Assembly: GCA_036502765.1 (NCBI GenBank)
Contig: DASXXX010000031.1
Span: 71,959 to 135,958 of the forward strand
Length of the DNA: 64,000 nucleotides
Origin: DASUAS01 sp036502765
GTDB lineage: Bacteria; Actinomycetota; Acidimicrobiia; IMCC26256; DASPTH01
Reading direction: 5' to 3'
A program made the translations under genes and the position numbers. The notes under the pieces are model-generated. The model ran no database searches and was not told the DNA's origin. It was given only the letters and a program-made list of their open reading frames with translations. Of this stretch, positions 24,286 to 32,395 are shown piece after piece (positions within the stretch are counted from its first letter, which is position 1; every line of letters starts with the position of its first letter).

Positions 24286-24310
24286 TCCCCCGCGCGTCAC
24301 GCGCGGGGGA
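24286..24310. terminator. Perfect 11-bp hairpin, stop codon in the loop
   Basis: Arms TCCCCCGCGCG (24286-24296) and CGCGCGGGGGA (24300-24310) are perfect complements around the 3-base loop TCA. That TCA is the minus-strand TGA stop of the acyl-CoA dehydrogenase at 24297. The left arm begins directly after the SDR stop (24283-24285). It is the strongest hairpin noticed in the window and is symmetric enough to act on both strands, although no T-run follows. Confidence 0.75.
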
Positions 24311-25442
24311 GACCCAAGACCCTCTGCGCGACGATGTTGCGCTGGATCTGTTGGGTCCCGCCGAAGATCGACTGCGCCCGCGACCACACGTAGACGTCCC
24401 ACTCGAGACCTTCCTGGATGAGCGGACCCGAGCCTCGGAGGTCCATCACGGCGCGGCCGATCGTCTGGTCGGCGCGGGTCATCAGGAGCTTGTCGATCGA
24501 TCCTTCGGCCCCGGGAAGCGCACCGTGCACGCGGTCGCTCAATGAACGTTGCACCTTCACCTGGAGCGCGCGGAGCTCGGCGTACGCCTCGCCGAGACGG
24601 GCGCGGGTGGCGTGGGTGTCGGCGATGACTCCCGACCTCACCTCGTCTTCGAGGGTCCGGAGGTGGAGCGACAACCGGGCGATCCAATTCACGTCACTCG
24701 GGCCGCGTTCATAGGCGAGGAGCTGATTGGCGATCGACCAACCCTGCCCGCGTTCGCCGAGCAGGTTCGTCGCCGAGACCTCGACGTCGTCGAAGGTGAC
24801 CTCGGCGAACTCGCGGTTGCGTGACGCGTTCACGATGGGACGGGCCTCGATTCCCACGGTGTCCATCGGCACGAGCAGCACGGAGATCCCGCGGTGCTTC
24901 GGTGCGTCGGGTTCGGTGCGACACAGGAGGAAGCACCAGTCGGCCGCGGCGGCGAAGCTGGTCCAGATCTTTCGGCCGTTGACCCGGAACGTTCCGCCGT
25001 CGGGACCCGGGACGAGGTCGGCCCGTGTCGTGAGCCCGGCGAGATCGGAGCCGGCGTCGGGCTCGCTGAATCCCTGGCACCAGCGCACCTTCCCCGAGAG
25101 CAGGCCGGGGAGGAGGTCGCGCCGCTGGTCCTCGGTGCCGAACAGCCGGATGGCGTTGCTCAAGTGCCCGACACCCTCGATGGGGGGCGCGCCGGCGCGG
25201 CCGAGCTCGTCGTTGAGGATCGCCTCGTACATGGGTGATCGTCCGTGACCGCCGTATTCCACCGGGAACGACAGTGCGACGTAGCCGGCGTCGTACATGA
25301 CCGAGTGCCACGCGTTCTGCGCGTCGGCGCGTGCCGAGGGATCGTCCGGGATCTCTGCATCGGGCACGTGCTCGTGCAGCCAGCGGCGCAGGTCGGTGCG
25401 GAACTCGGCTTCCTCGGGGCTGTCGTCGAAGTCCACGGTCAC
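24297..25442 (-). CDS. Acyl-CoA dehydrogenase, alpha-type partner
   Basis: A 381-residue acyl-CoA dehydrogenase with WCQGFSEPDAGSD, RKIWTSFAAAADW and C-terminal FGGTQQIQRNIVAQRVLGLPRA. The MCAD Glu376 position is Gly (GGT). The GTG at 25442 overlaps the stop of the upstream partner (GTGA); a second GTG lies at 25436. The frame remains open to 25691, but that is the shadow of the partner gene. With 25439-26479 it forms the second alpha-beta dehydrogenase pair. Its last codons form one arm of the hairpin at 24286-24310. Confidence 0.92.
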   Translation of the reverse strand: MTVDFDDSPEEAEFRTDLRRWLHEHVPDAEIPDDPSARADAQNAWHSVMYDAGYVALSFPVEYGGHGRSPMYEAILNDELGRAGAPPIEGVGHLSNAIRLFGTEDQRRDLLPGLLSGKVRWCQGFSEPDAGSDLAGLTTRADLVPGPDGGTFRVNGRKIWTSFAAAADWCFLLCRTEPDAPKHRGISVLLVPMDTVGIEARPIVNASRNREFAEVTFDDVEVSATNLLGERGQGWSIANQLLAYERGPSDVNWIARLSLHLRTLEDEVRSGVIADTHATRARLGEAYAELRALQVKVQRSLSDRVHGALPGAEGSIDKLLMTRADQTIGRAVMDLRGSGPLIQEGLEWDVYVWSRAQSIFGGTQQIQRNIVAQRVLGLPRA

Positions 25443-26479
25443 ACCAGCTCCGGGTTCGCGAGCCGCAGGCGCGCGACTTCGTCGTACTGCACCGTCTCGT
25501 CGCCCCAGATCTGGCGATCGAACAATGTTCGGCGAAGGCGCAGATGTGACATCTGTTCCCACGTGATGGCGATGCCGCCGAACAGCTGCACCGTGACCTC
25601 GACCACCGCGAGCCCCGCCTTCGAGGTGTAGCCCTTCGCGGTTCTCGCGGCCAGGAGCGCCGTTGCCGGATCGCGATGGTCGATCGCCCATGCGGCGTAC
25701 CAGCAGCAGCTCCGAGCGCCTTCGAGCAGCACGAGCGCGTCGGCCGCCAGGTGTTGCACCGCTTGGAACGTCCCGACCGGTACGCCGAACTGTCGCCGCT
25801 CCGCGACGTAGCCGACCACATCGTCCAGCGCGCCGCGCATGATGCCGACGAGGTCGGCTGCGACCATCGTCAACCCCAGCGCCATGACCATCGCCCAGCG
25901 CCCGGGCGCGATCGACGTTCCGAGATCACCGATCTCAACCGCAGCAGCTCCTGCGTCGACGGCGACCAGGGTCCGGGTGAGGTCGAGTCCGTCGAGTGGC
26001 GCATCCGGCAGCGCGACTGCGACGAGACGCCGCTCGCGTCCGGAGCGGTCGACCGCGAGCCCATGGGTGGCGCCGGCAGCGTCGAACGCCACCAGGTCGT
26101 CACCGAGTTCGCCGAGGCCGGCGCAGTCACGGCGCAGCATCGGTGCGAGCCGCACATCGCCCGCGACCACGCGGTCCAGGAGCTCGGTTGCTCCCGCGGC
26201 GGTCAGCAGCTCGGGCACGACCAGGGCTTGGCCGACGACGGGCGCGGTCGACAGGGTGCGACCGAACTCCTCGACGACGAGCGCAGCTTCGACCCCGCTG
26301 GCGTCGATCCCCGAGTGCTCGGGTGATCGAAGCGCGGGCACGCCGAGTTCGACCAGTGGGAGCCACGGAGCCTTCGCCCCCGTTTCCACTGCGTCCGCGC
26401 CGGGAGTCGCCAGGTCGTCGGCGAGGCGGGAGGCGGTCTCGCGCAGCAGCTCCTGATCGTCGGTCAGCGTCACGTCCAT
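25439..26479 (-). CDS. Acyl-CoA dehydrogenase, beta-type partner
   Basis: A 346-residue dehydrogenase of the short partner type: RRQFGVPVGTFQAVQH and QLFGGIAITWEQMSHLRLRR. ATG at 26479 (MDVTLTDDQELLRET) gives the normal start of the helical N-terminal domain. It is the first gene of the minus-strand pair and its stop is coupled to the alpha partner. Divergent with the P450 at 26543, with only 63 bp between the starts, so the two units may be co-regulated. Confidence 0.9.
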   Translation of the reverse strand: MDVTLTDDQELLRETASRLADDLATPGADAVETGAKAPWLPLVELGVPALRSPEHSGIDASGVEAALVVEEFGRTLSTAPVVGQALVVPELLTAAGATELLDRVVAGDVRLAPMLRRDCAGLGELGDDLVAFDAAGATHGLAVDRSGRERRLVAVALPDAPLDGLDLTRTLVAVDAGAAAVEIGDLGTSIAPGRWAMVMALGLTMVAADLVGIMRGALDDVVGYVAERRQFGVPVGTFQAVQHLAADALVLLEGARSCCWYAAWAIDHRDPATALLAARTAKGYTSKAGLAVVEVTVQLFGGIAITWEQMSHLRLRRTLFDRQIWGDETVQYDEVARLRLANPELV

Positions 26480-26542
26480 GAGTGGGCAACGATACAAGAA
26501 ACGTTCGACTGTGCGACAGCGGAGAAATACACTGCAGCCTGC
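26480..26542. promoter_or_regulatory. Divergent promoter, dehydrogenase pair and P450
   Basis: A 63-bp divergent gap. On the plus strand TACACT (26528-26533) is a -10-like box nine bases before the P450 ATG, so a leaderless or near-leaderless transcript is likely; no ribosome site is seen. ACGATACAAGA (26490-26500) resembles the recurrent ACGATRGWACA element. Confidence 0.4.
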
Positions 26543-27727
26543 ATGGCTGACACCTTGAGCTACACGCCGTATTCGCGGGCGATCTTCGAGGATCCCTATC
26601 CCGTGTACCGGCGATTGCGGGACGAAGCACCGGTGTACCGGGATCCCGACGGTCGCTGGTGGGTCATCTCGCGCTTCGACGATGTCTTCGAGGCACTGCG
26701 CGACTGGCAGACGTTCACGTCGGATCGTGGCCCGGCACCCGAGAACCCCGATCGCGGCGGCGAGAAGTATTCGATCGTGTCGATGGACCCACCCCGACAC
26801 GACGTGGTCCGAGGGATGCTCAATCGACTCTTCACGCCGAGAGCGGTCGAGGCGATGGACGACGCGTTGCGCACGATCGTGCGCGCGCACATGGATTCGC
26901 TCGAGCGCGGCACCACCGTTGAAGCGATGTCCGCGTTCGCCTTCAACATCCCCACCGATGTCATCGGAGACCTCCTCGGTGTACCGGCAGCAGATCGCGG
27001 CAAGCTCCGCGAGTGGTGGGAGCTCTTCCTCTCCCGCGACGACCAGACGGTTGCGCTCCCGCGCCGGGCGATCGACGCGAGCCGCGAGATCAGTGCCTAC
27101 ATCGGCGCCCTGATCGAAGAGCGGCGAACGGCACCGGGTGACGATCTCATCAGCCGTGTCCTCGCCGCGCAGTACGACGACCCCGCGTTGGGTGCGGTGT
27201 CGCTCTCACCGAACGAGGTGCTGATGTTCTGCAACCTCCTCTCGGCGGCCGGCTCGGAGACGACCCAGAAGTTGCTGTCGAACTCGTTGGTCGCACTCGA
27301 CCAGCACCGTGAGCAATGGGATCTGTTGTGCGCGCAGCCCGCGCTGATCCCCCAAGCTGTCGACGAAGCACTCCGGTACGACTCGCCCACCCACTGGGTG
27401 GCCCGGAGCACCACACGCGACGTCGAAGTCGCGGGCACGATCGTCCCCGAAGGAGATTGGGTGCTGTTGCTCCTCGGGAGCGCGAACCGCGACGAACGCC
27501 AGTACGAGGACCCCGACGACTTCATCGTCGAGCGGGCCCGTCGGCAGACCGTGTTCTTCGGGTGGGGTCGCCACGTGTGCCTCGGGCAGTGGCTGGCGCG
27601 CCGCGAGGCGGCCATGGTCCTCGAGGAGGTGACACGGCGCTTCCCCGGCTACAGCATCGGGGAGTGCGAACGGAAGCTGACTGCGACCGTGCGTGGCTAC
27701 ACGAGCGTCGAGATGACCTTGCGCTGA
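26543..27727 (+). CDS. Cytochrome P450
   Basis: A complete 394-residue P450. The I-helix AAGSETT is at residues 235-241, ExxR in DEALR near 274-278, and the heme loop FGWGRHVCLG has Cys346. The N-terminus (YDPYPVYRRLRDEAPVY-like) is normal for soluble bacterial forms. Its ATG lies 63 bp from the divergent dehydrogenase pair. Its stop forms part of the palindrome at 27725-27734, shared with the convergent SDR. Confidence 0.93.
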   Translation: MADTLSYTPYSRAIFEDPYPVYRRLRDEAPVYRDPDGRWWVISRFDDVFEALRDWQTFTSDRGPAPENPDRGGEKYSIVSMDPPRHDVVRGMLNRLFTPRAVEAMDDALRTIVRAHMDSLERGTTVEAMSAFAFNIPTDVIGDLLGVPAADRGKLREWWELFLSRDDQTVALPRRAIDASREISAYIGALIEERRTAPGDDLISRVLAAQYDDPALGAVSLSPNEVLMFCNLLSAAGSETTQKLLSNSLVALDQHREQWDLLCAQPALIPQAVDEALRYDSPTHWVARSTTRDVEVAGTIVPEGDWVLLLLGSANRDERQYEDPDDFIVERARRQTVFFGWGRHVCLGQWLARREAAMVLEEVTRRFPGYSIGECERKLTATVRGYTSVEMTLR

Positions 27728-27734
27728 TCGATCA
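27725..27734. other. Palindrome spanning two convergent stop codons
   Basis: TGATCGATCA is a perfect 10-base palindrome containing the P450 stop (27725-27727) and, on the other strand, the SDR stop (27732-27734). It is short, so its role as a terminator is unproven. Confidence 0.6.
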
Positions 27735-28532
27735 CGGCTCGAACACGCCGGGGGCGCTCGAGTAGTCGATTGCGGAGAGCTCCGTGAGGCCGCCGTCCGC
27801 GTGCATCACGGTGCCGGTCACGAACGCCGAGTCGTCGCTGGCGAGAAACGCGACCACCGGCGCGATCTCCGCGTCGGGATCCGCGCCGCGGCCCATCGGT
27901 GAGAGGTCGGCGGTCCGCGTGTAGTTGTCGAGCTCGGTGCCGATCATCCCCTGCTGGACCTCGGTGAGCGCGAACGGGCACATCGCATTGACGCGAACGT
28001 TCTGTCGTGCCCACTCGTTCGCCGCGACTCGGGTGATGGCATGGATCGCGCCCTTCGCCGCTGAGTACGGCGCGGTGTACCGAATGCCGGCGAGCGCGGA
28101 TCCCGACGTGAAGTTGATCACGGATCCGTGCCCGCTGTCGCGGAGGAACGGGAACGCGAGTTGCATGAATCGGAAGCTCGCGCGGGGTCCGGTGGACTCC
28201 GACAGCTCCCAGTCCTTCATCGAGACGACCTCGAAGGCCTTCGCGGGTGCGAAGTACTGGGCGGTGTTCACGAGCACCGCGAGGCCACCACTCCATTCCG
28301 CCGCGGTCTCCACCGTGCGCTGGATGGCGTCGTCCTTGGCGACGTTCGCCTGGACGAACTGGGCGTTGCCGCCTGCGGCCTCGATCTGGGCGACGCACTC
28401 GTTGCCCTTGTCGACGTTGATGTCGGCGACGGTCACGATCGCACCCTCGGCGGCGAGCCGCTTCGAGATCGCCCGACCGAGGCCTTGGCCCCCACCGGAC
28501 ACCAGCGCCCCTCGTCCGCTCAGACGTTCCAT
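27732..28532 (-). CDS. Short-chain dehydrogenase/reductase (SDR)
   Basis: A 266-residue classical SDR: SGGGQGLG cofactor loop, NTAQ in place of NNAG, Ser in NFTSGSA, catalytic YSAAK and a C-terminal MHADGGL. It stands alone on the minus strand, four bases from the convergent P450 stop. Upstream lies the 18-mer element shared with 37555-37572, in the divergent gap with a crotonase. A hydroxyacyl-CoA or alcohol dehydrogenase role is expected; the substrate is open. Confidence 0.9.
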   Translation of the reverse strand: MERLSGRGALVSGGGQGLGRAISKRLAAEGAIVTVADINVDKGNECVAQIEAAGGNAQFVQANVAKDDAIQRTVETAAEWSGGLAVLVNTAQYFAPAKAFEVVSMKDWELSESTGPRASFRFMQLAFPFLRDSGHGSVINFTSGSALAGIRYTAPYSAAKGAIHAITRVAANEWARQNVRVNAMCPFALTEVQQGMIGTELDNYTRTADLSPMGRGADPDAEIAPVVAFLASDDSAFVTGTVMHADGGLTELSAIDYSSAPGVFEP

Positions 28533-28555
28533 GCTGACCTCCGTCGGTACAAATG

Positions 28556-28573
28556 ATCAATGGTTGTTCTATC
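28556..28573 (-). promoter_or_regulatory. Shared 18-mer element (GATAGAACAA-N2-ATTGAT)
   Basis: Read on the minus strand, this element matches the one at 37555-37572 in 16 of 18 positions; only the two central bases differ. It lies 24 bp before the SDR ATG and in the divergent gap with the crotonase at 28645. It is a candidate operator or promoter core. Confidence 0.5.
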
Positions 28574-28644
28574 ATGCAGGTACGACCTCGCACCGGGTCG
28601 GCGGACGCGAAGCGAGGGTCCCACGAGGACCAGGACGGGACGCC

Positions 28645-29412
28645 ATGGCACCCAACGCAACGATCACCATCGAGAACGACGGGCCCGTACGGATCGTCTC
28701 GCTCAATCGCCCGGACCACGCGAACGCGGTCAACAACGCGATGCACAGCAGCTTCGCCCGCATCTGGACGGAGATGCTGGACGACACCGACGCCCGCGCG
28801 GTGATGCTCACCGGTACCGGCAACAACTTCAGCGCGGGTGGCGACCTCGTGGAATGGCTCCACAACTACGTGGAGAACCCGGTGACCCGGCGGGCCGGGA
28901 TGCGCGACGCCCGGCGGATCGTGCGCGACATGATCGACTTCCCGCTCCCGATCGTCGCCGCGGTCAACGGTCCCGCCATCGGCTTCGGGTGCAGCATCGC
29001 GGTGCTGTGCGACATCGTGCTCGTCTCGGACCGGGCGTTCTTCGCCGACACCCATGTCGCCAGCGGAATCGTCGCGGGCGATGGCGGTTCGGTCGCCTGG
29101 CCGCTCCTCATGAGCCTGCTCAAGGCCAAGGAGTATCTGCTCCTGGGGGACCGGATCCCTGCGCAACTCGCCGTCGATCTCGGGCTCGCGAACCGCGTCG
29201 TCCCGCACGACGACGTCAAGACCGAGGCGTTGGCGCTTGCCCACAGACTCGCGGCGCTTCCCGCCCACGCAGTGCAGGACACCAAGCGCGCACTCAACTT
29301 GCACGTGCAACGAGCGATCAGCGGCATCCTCGAATACGGACTCTCGGCGGAGAGCGAAGCCTTCACGTCGCCCGAGCACCGCGCCGCGATCGACCGGTTT
29401 CTCGAACGCTGA
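28645..29412 (+). CDS. Crotonase-fold protein (enoyl-CoA hydratase/isomerase family)
   Basis: A 255-residue crotonase with GTGNNFSAGGDLVEWL and NGPAIGFGCSIAVLCDIV forming the oxyanion hole. The first hydratase Glu position is Ser (GCSIA), and the second lies in FADTHVASGIVAGDGG with no Glu. This group often acts as an isomerase or a specialised hydratase. ATG at 28645 (MAPNATITIEND) gives the standard N-terminus; upstream sequence in this frame is a shadow of the divergent SDR. The ribosome site is weak (AGGAC further upstream). Confidence 0.88.
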   Translation: MAPNATITIENDGPVRIVSLNRPDHANAVNNAMHSSFARIWTEMLDDTDARAVMLTGTGNNFSAGGDLVEWLHNYVENPVTRRAGMRDARRIVRDMIDFPLPIVAAVNGPAIGFGCSIAVLCDIVLVSDRAFFADTHVASGIVAGDGGSVAWPLLMSLLKAKEYLLLGDRIPAQLAVDLGLANRVVPHDDVKTEALALAHRLAALPAHAVQDTKRALNLHVQRAISGILEYGLSAESEAFTSPEHRAAIDRFLER

Positions 29413-29414
29413 TC

Positions 29415-29450
29415 GACGCCGTCGTTCGCGCCGGCGTTCGCGCCGGCGTC
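29415..29450. terminator. Hairpin with tandem 12-base repeats at convergent ends
   Basis: GACGCCG (29415-29421) pairs with CGGCGTC (29444-29450). Between and within the arms, GTTCGCGCCGGC is repeated in tandem at 29424-29435 and 29436-29447, each able to fold on itself through GCCGGC. It fills the gap between the crotonase stop and the ligase stop and probably ends both transcripts. Confidence 0.55.
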
Positions 29451-31029
29451 ACAGGATCCGCGTCGGACGATCCGTCCAGTAGCGATCGCGGATCAAGCGC
29501 TTGTAGAGCTTGCCGTTGTCACCCCGGGGCAACGTCGGTGCGAAGTCGACCGCGCGCGGGCACTTGTGGTGAGCGAGTCGATCCCGACACCACGCGACCA
29601 GCTCGGCGGCGAGTGGCGCTCCAGCATCATCCCAGTCGACGGGTTCGACGACCGCCCGCACCTCCTCGCCCATCTCCTCGTGCGGGGTGCCGATGACAGC
29701 GACGTCGAGCACCTTCGGATGGGCGACGAGGACGTCCTCGATTTCCCGGGGGAACACGTTCACTCCGCCGGTCACGATCTTGTGGGTCCACCGGTCGGTG
29801 AGGAACAGATAGCCGTCGTGGTCGACGAAGCCGACGTCGCCGAGTGTCTGCCAACCCCGAGCGTGGGTGATCGCCGCGGTCTGCGCGGGGTCGCCGCGGT
29901 AGACGGCCTTCACCGGATGGTCGAACCAGACCGTGCCCTCGGTCCCGGCCGGGAGCTCGCAGCCGGAGTCGTCGGCGATGTGGATCGTCCCTCGTTGGGC
30001 GCGGCCGACCGAGCCTGGATGTTCGAGCCATTCGTCGGAGGTGATGGTGGTTGCGCCGACGCCTTCGGTGCCCGCGTAGTACTCGTCGAGGATCGGCCCC
30101 CACCAGGCGATCATCTGCCGCTTGACCTCCACCGGGCACGGCGCGGCACCGTGGAGCACATGCTGCAGGGAGGTCACGTCGTACCGGTCACGAACTGCGC
30201 CGGGCAGCTTCAACAGGCGGACGAACATCGTGGGGACGACGTGGGTGAACGTGACGCGGTAGTGCTCGATATACCGGAGCATCTCCTCGGCGTCGAAGCG
30301 CTCGGTCAGGACCACGGTGCCGCCGAACCGTTGCACCATGGTCGAGAAGCCGATCGGGGCGGCGTGGTGCAGCGGACCCACCGTGAGGTGGACGGTCGAC
30401 GGGCTGAAGCCGTACCGCTCCCCGTAGGAGCGCGCGACGTCGTCCAGGGTGCCGGCCGGCGCATCCGGCAACGCCCGCAGCACGCCCTTCGGACGCCCGG
30501 AGGTACCGGACGAGAACCACAGCGGAGCACCCTCGCGCTCGTCGGGGAGGCGGGTCGGCGACATCGTCGCGATCGCGTCGTCCAGTGCCCGCCATCCGGG
30601 GAGCAGCGGTTCGAGCGAGAGGTCTCCGGTCGACCTGACCGCGAAGCGATGCTCGAGCGCAGGCAGCGCGGCGGCGATTGCATCGCCCAGCGCGAGGAGG
30701 CGCGTCGAGCAGATCATGACGGGTGCCGACGCCGAGTCGACGATCTCGACGGCTTCGCCCGAGGTCAACATCGAGTTGACGAACGTGTAGCGCAGTCCGG
30801 AACGGAGCACCGCCCACACGATCTCGTACGCGGTGGGGTGGTTCTCGATGAGCAACGCGACGGTGTCGCCGGTTCGCAGTCCCACGTCACGCAAGAGACG
30901 AGCGATGCGGGTCGAGCGCTCGTCGAGCCGTCGCCAGGAGATCGCGTCGCCGGTGCGGGCCAGGACCACGGCGGGAGCGAACGGTCGCTCGTCGGCGTAG
31001 GTGGCGGGGTAGTAGCGCGGTTCGCTCAC
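29449..31029 (-). CDS. Acyl-CoA synthetase (AMP-binding, FadD-like)
   Basis: A 526-residue ANL ligase. The P-loop-like motif is WFSSGTSGRPKG (mid-protein), the adenylate region YYAGTEGVGATT, the hinge TDRWTHKIVTGGVNVFP, and the C-terminal catalytic Lys is in LPRGDNGKLYKRL. GTG at 31029 overlaps the lactonase-like gene's stop (GTGA), so it is the last gene of the minus-strand operon 36144-29449. It would activate an acid to acyl-CoA. A second ligase sits in the same operon at 33561, suggesting two different acid intermediates. Confidence 0.92.
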   Translation of the reverse strand: MSEPRYYPATYADERPFAPAVVLARTGDAISWRRLDERSTRIARLLRDVGLRTGDTVALLIENHPTAYEIVWAVLRSGLRYTFVNSMLTSGEAVEIVDSASAPVMICSTRLLALGDAIAAALPALEHRFAVRSTGDLSLEPLLPGWRALDDAIATMSPTRLPDEREGAPLWFSSGTSGRPKGVLRALPDAPAGTLDDVARSYGERYGFSPSTVHLTVGPLHHAAPIGFSTMVQRFGGTVVLTERFDAEEMLRYIEHYRVTFTHVVPTMFVRLLKLPGAVRDRYDVTSLQHVLHGAAPCPVEVKRQMIAWWGPILDEYYAGTEGVGATTITSDEWLEHPGSVGRAQRGTIHIADDSGCELPAGTEGTVWFDHPVKAVYRGDPAQTAAITHARGWQTLGDVGFVDHDGYLFLTDRWTHKIVTGGVNVFPREIEDVLVAHPKVLDVAVIGTPHEEMGEEVRAVVEPVDWDDAGAPLAAELVAWCRDRLAHHKCPRAVDFAPTLPRGDNGKLYKRLIRDRYWTDRPTRIL

Positions 31030-31973
31030 TCGTCGGCGTGCCCGAGGACCGCTACGGGCCAGTCGTCGATCGCGACGAGTCGTCCGGTCGACGCCAAGGT
31101 GATCACGAGCGCGTGATTCCGAGCATCGAATGCCACGTTCGTCGTCATCGGATCGTCGAGTGGAAGCGCGGCGAGGAGCTCTCCGGCGGGGGAGAAGACA
31201 CTGATGCCGCCCGTCCCCAGCGTCGCCACGATGATGCGACCGTGGTCGTCGACGCAGCAGCCGTCGGCGCCACCGAAGTTCAGTGGACCACCGCTCGGCA
31301 CGGTGGCGAGCCCTCGCGCGCCCTCGAGCTCGCCGTCGGCGCCGATGCTGAACTCCCAGACGCGACGGGTGCGCGTCTCCACCACGTAGAGCAGGTCCCC
31401 ATCCGGTGACAGTGCGACGCCATTGGGCAGCTCGAGGGGAAACAGCACCTCGCGCAGCCGGAAGTCGGGCGTGCCGTAGAGCACGCCGGTGAGACCGCGT
31501 TTGCGGCCATGACCCGCGCCGCTGTCGGTCATCCAGAATCCGCCGGTGCGATCGACGCACACGTCGCTGGGCCTTCCGAGCGGAAGCACCGCGCCGTCGC
31601 GGGCCACGAACGTGGCGACAGCAGTGTTGACGGTGCCGTCGGCCTCGACGACCTGGAGCCGCGGCTGCTCCGGAATGTCCGACGGGCCCGACGGGAGCGT
31701 CAGTTCCACCGAGCCGGGGAGGTCGAACGGCCAACGCCGCGCCGCCCAACTCGAGCCGCCGCTCTGGCACACGAGCATCCGACCATCAGGAAGCCGGGCG
31801 AGGCCGTTGGGACCGCCGCCCGTCGTCGCGAACGACGCGCGCGAACCGTCCGGACCGATCCGAGTGATGCAGCCACCAGCCAGCTCGCTGACGAGCACCG
31901 AGCCGTCGGCGCACACCACCGGACCCTCAGGGAAGCGCAGGTCGCGGGCGAGCTCGCGCACCCGCGGGGTCAC
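31026..31973 (-). CDS. SMP-30/gluconolactonase-like beta-propeller hydrolase
   Basis: A 315-residue six-bladed beta-propeller protein. FPEGPVV near residue 14, GGPNGLARLPDGR, the blade WMTDSGAGHGRK and LPNGVALSPDGDLLYV are the Glu, Asn and Asp metal-ligand segments of SMP-30/lactonases. GTG start at 31973 overlaps the DUF35 stop. It would hydrolyse a lactone or related ester. Lactones could come from the Baeyer-Villiger-type enzyme at 54693, though that gene is in another operon. Confidence 0.88.
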   Translation of the reverse strand: MTPRVRELARDLRFPEGPVVCADGSVLVSELAGGCITRIGPDGSRASFATTGGGPNGLARLPDGRMLVCQSGGSSWAARRWPFDLPGSVELTLPSGPSDIPEQPRLQVVEADGTVNTAVATFVARDGAVLPLGRPSDVCVDRTGGFWMTDSGAGHGRKRGLTGVLYGTPDFRLREVLFPLELPNGVALSPDGDLLYVVETRTRRVWEFSIGADGELEGARGLATVPSGGPLNFGGADGCCVDDHGRIIVATLGTGGISVFSPAGELLAALPLDDPMTTNVAFDARNHALVITLASTGRLVAIDDWPVAVLGHADE

Positions 31974-32395
31974 GATCCCGACGGTTCCGGTTCGAACAGC
32001 AGGAGGTGACGGCCATCTTCGAGCGGCTCCCACGTGGTCCGGACCCGTTGCCCGACGTGTACGTCGGCGACATCACACCCGACCACGTTGGTCATCAGGC
32101 GTGGACCATCGTCGAGATCGACCAACGCCAACGCGTAGGGCACCATTGCTGTGAGCTCAGGTGCCGGTGCGCGGTGGTGGACGCTCACCGCGTAGACCGT
32201 GCCGAGCCCCGACACCTCGTCCCAGTGCAGGTCCTCGCTGAGGCATCCGGGGCAGAACGCCCGGGGGTACCAGACGAGCGACGCGCAGGCGTCACACCGT
32301 TGGAGGACCAGACGCCGTTCTCGAGTGGCATCCCAGAACGGCTGGGAGATCTCTGACGGATCCGGCACCGTGCGGGATGCCGCGGCTTCGCTCAT
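31970..32395 (-). CDS. DUF35 protein (zinc ribbon plus OB fold)
   Basis: A 141-residue DUF35 protein with a full ribbon, Cys34-x2-Cys37 and Cys48-x2-Cys51, followed by the OB fold (VPYALALVDLDDGPRLMTNV). ATG at 32395 overlaps the stop of the thiolase-like gene upstream (ATGA). It is therefore made together with that protein and is its likely partner. Here the DUF35 gene follows the thiolase-like gene, the reverse of the order at 9290 and 21787. Confidence 0.93.
   Translation of the reverse strand: MSEAAASRTVPDPSEISQPFWDATRERRLVLQRCDACASLVWYPRAFCPGCLSEDLHWDEVSGLGTVYAVSVHHRAPAPELTAMVPYALALVDLDDGPRLMTNVVGCDVADVHVGQRVRTTWEPLEDGRHLLLFEPEPSGS

Noticed and set aside
29424..29447. CRISPR or microsatellite array
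   Set aside because: Only two adjacent 12-base copies without spacers; better explained as part of a hairpin.
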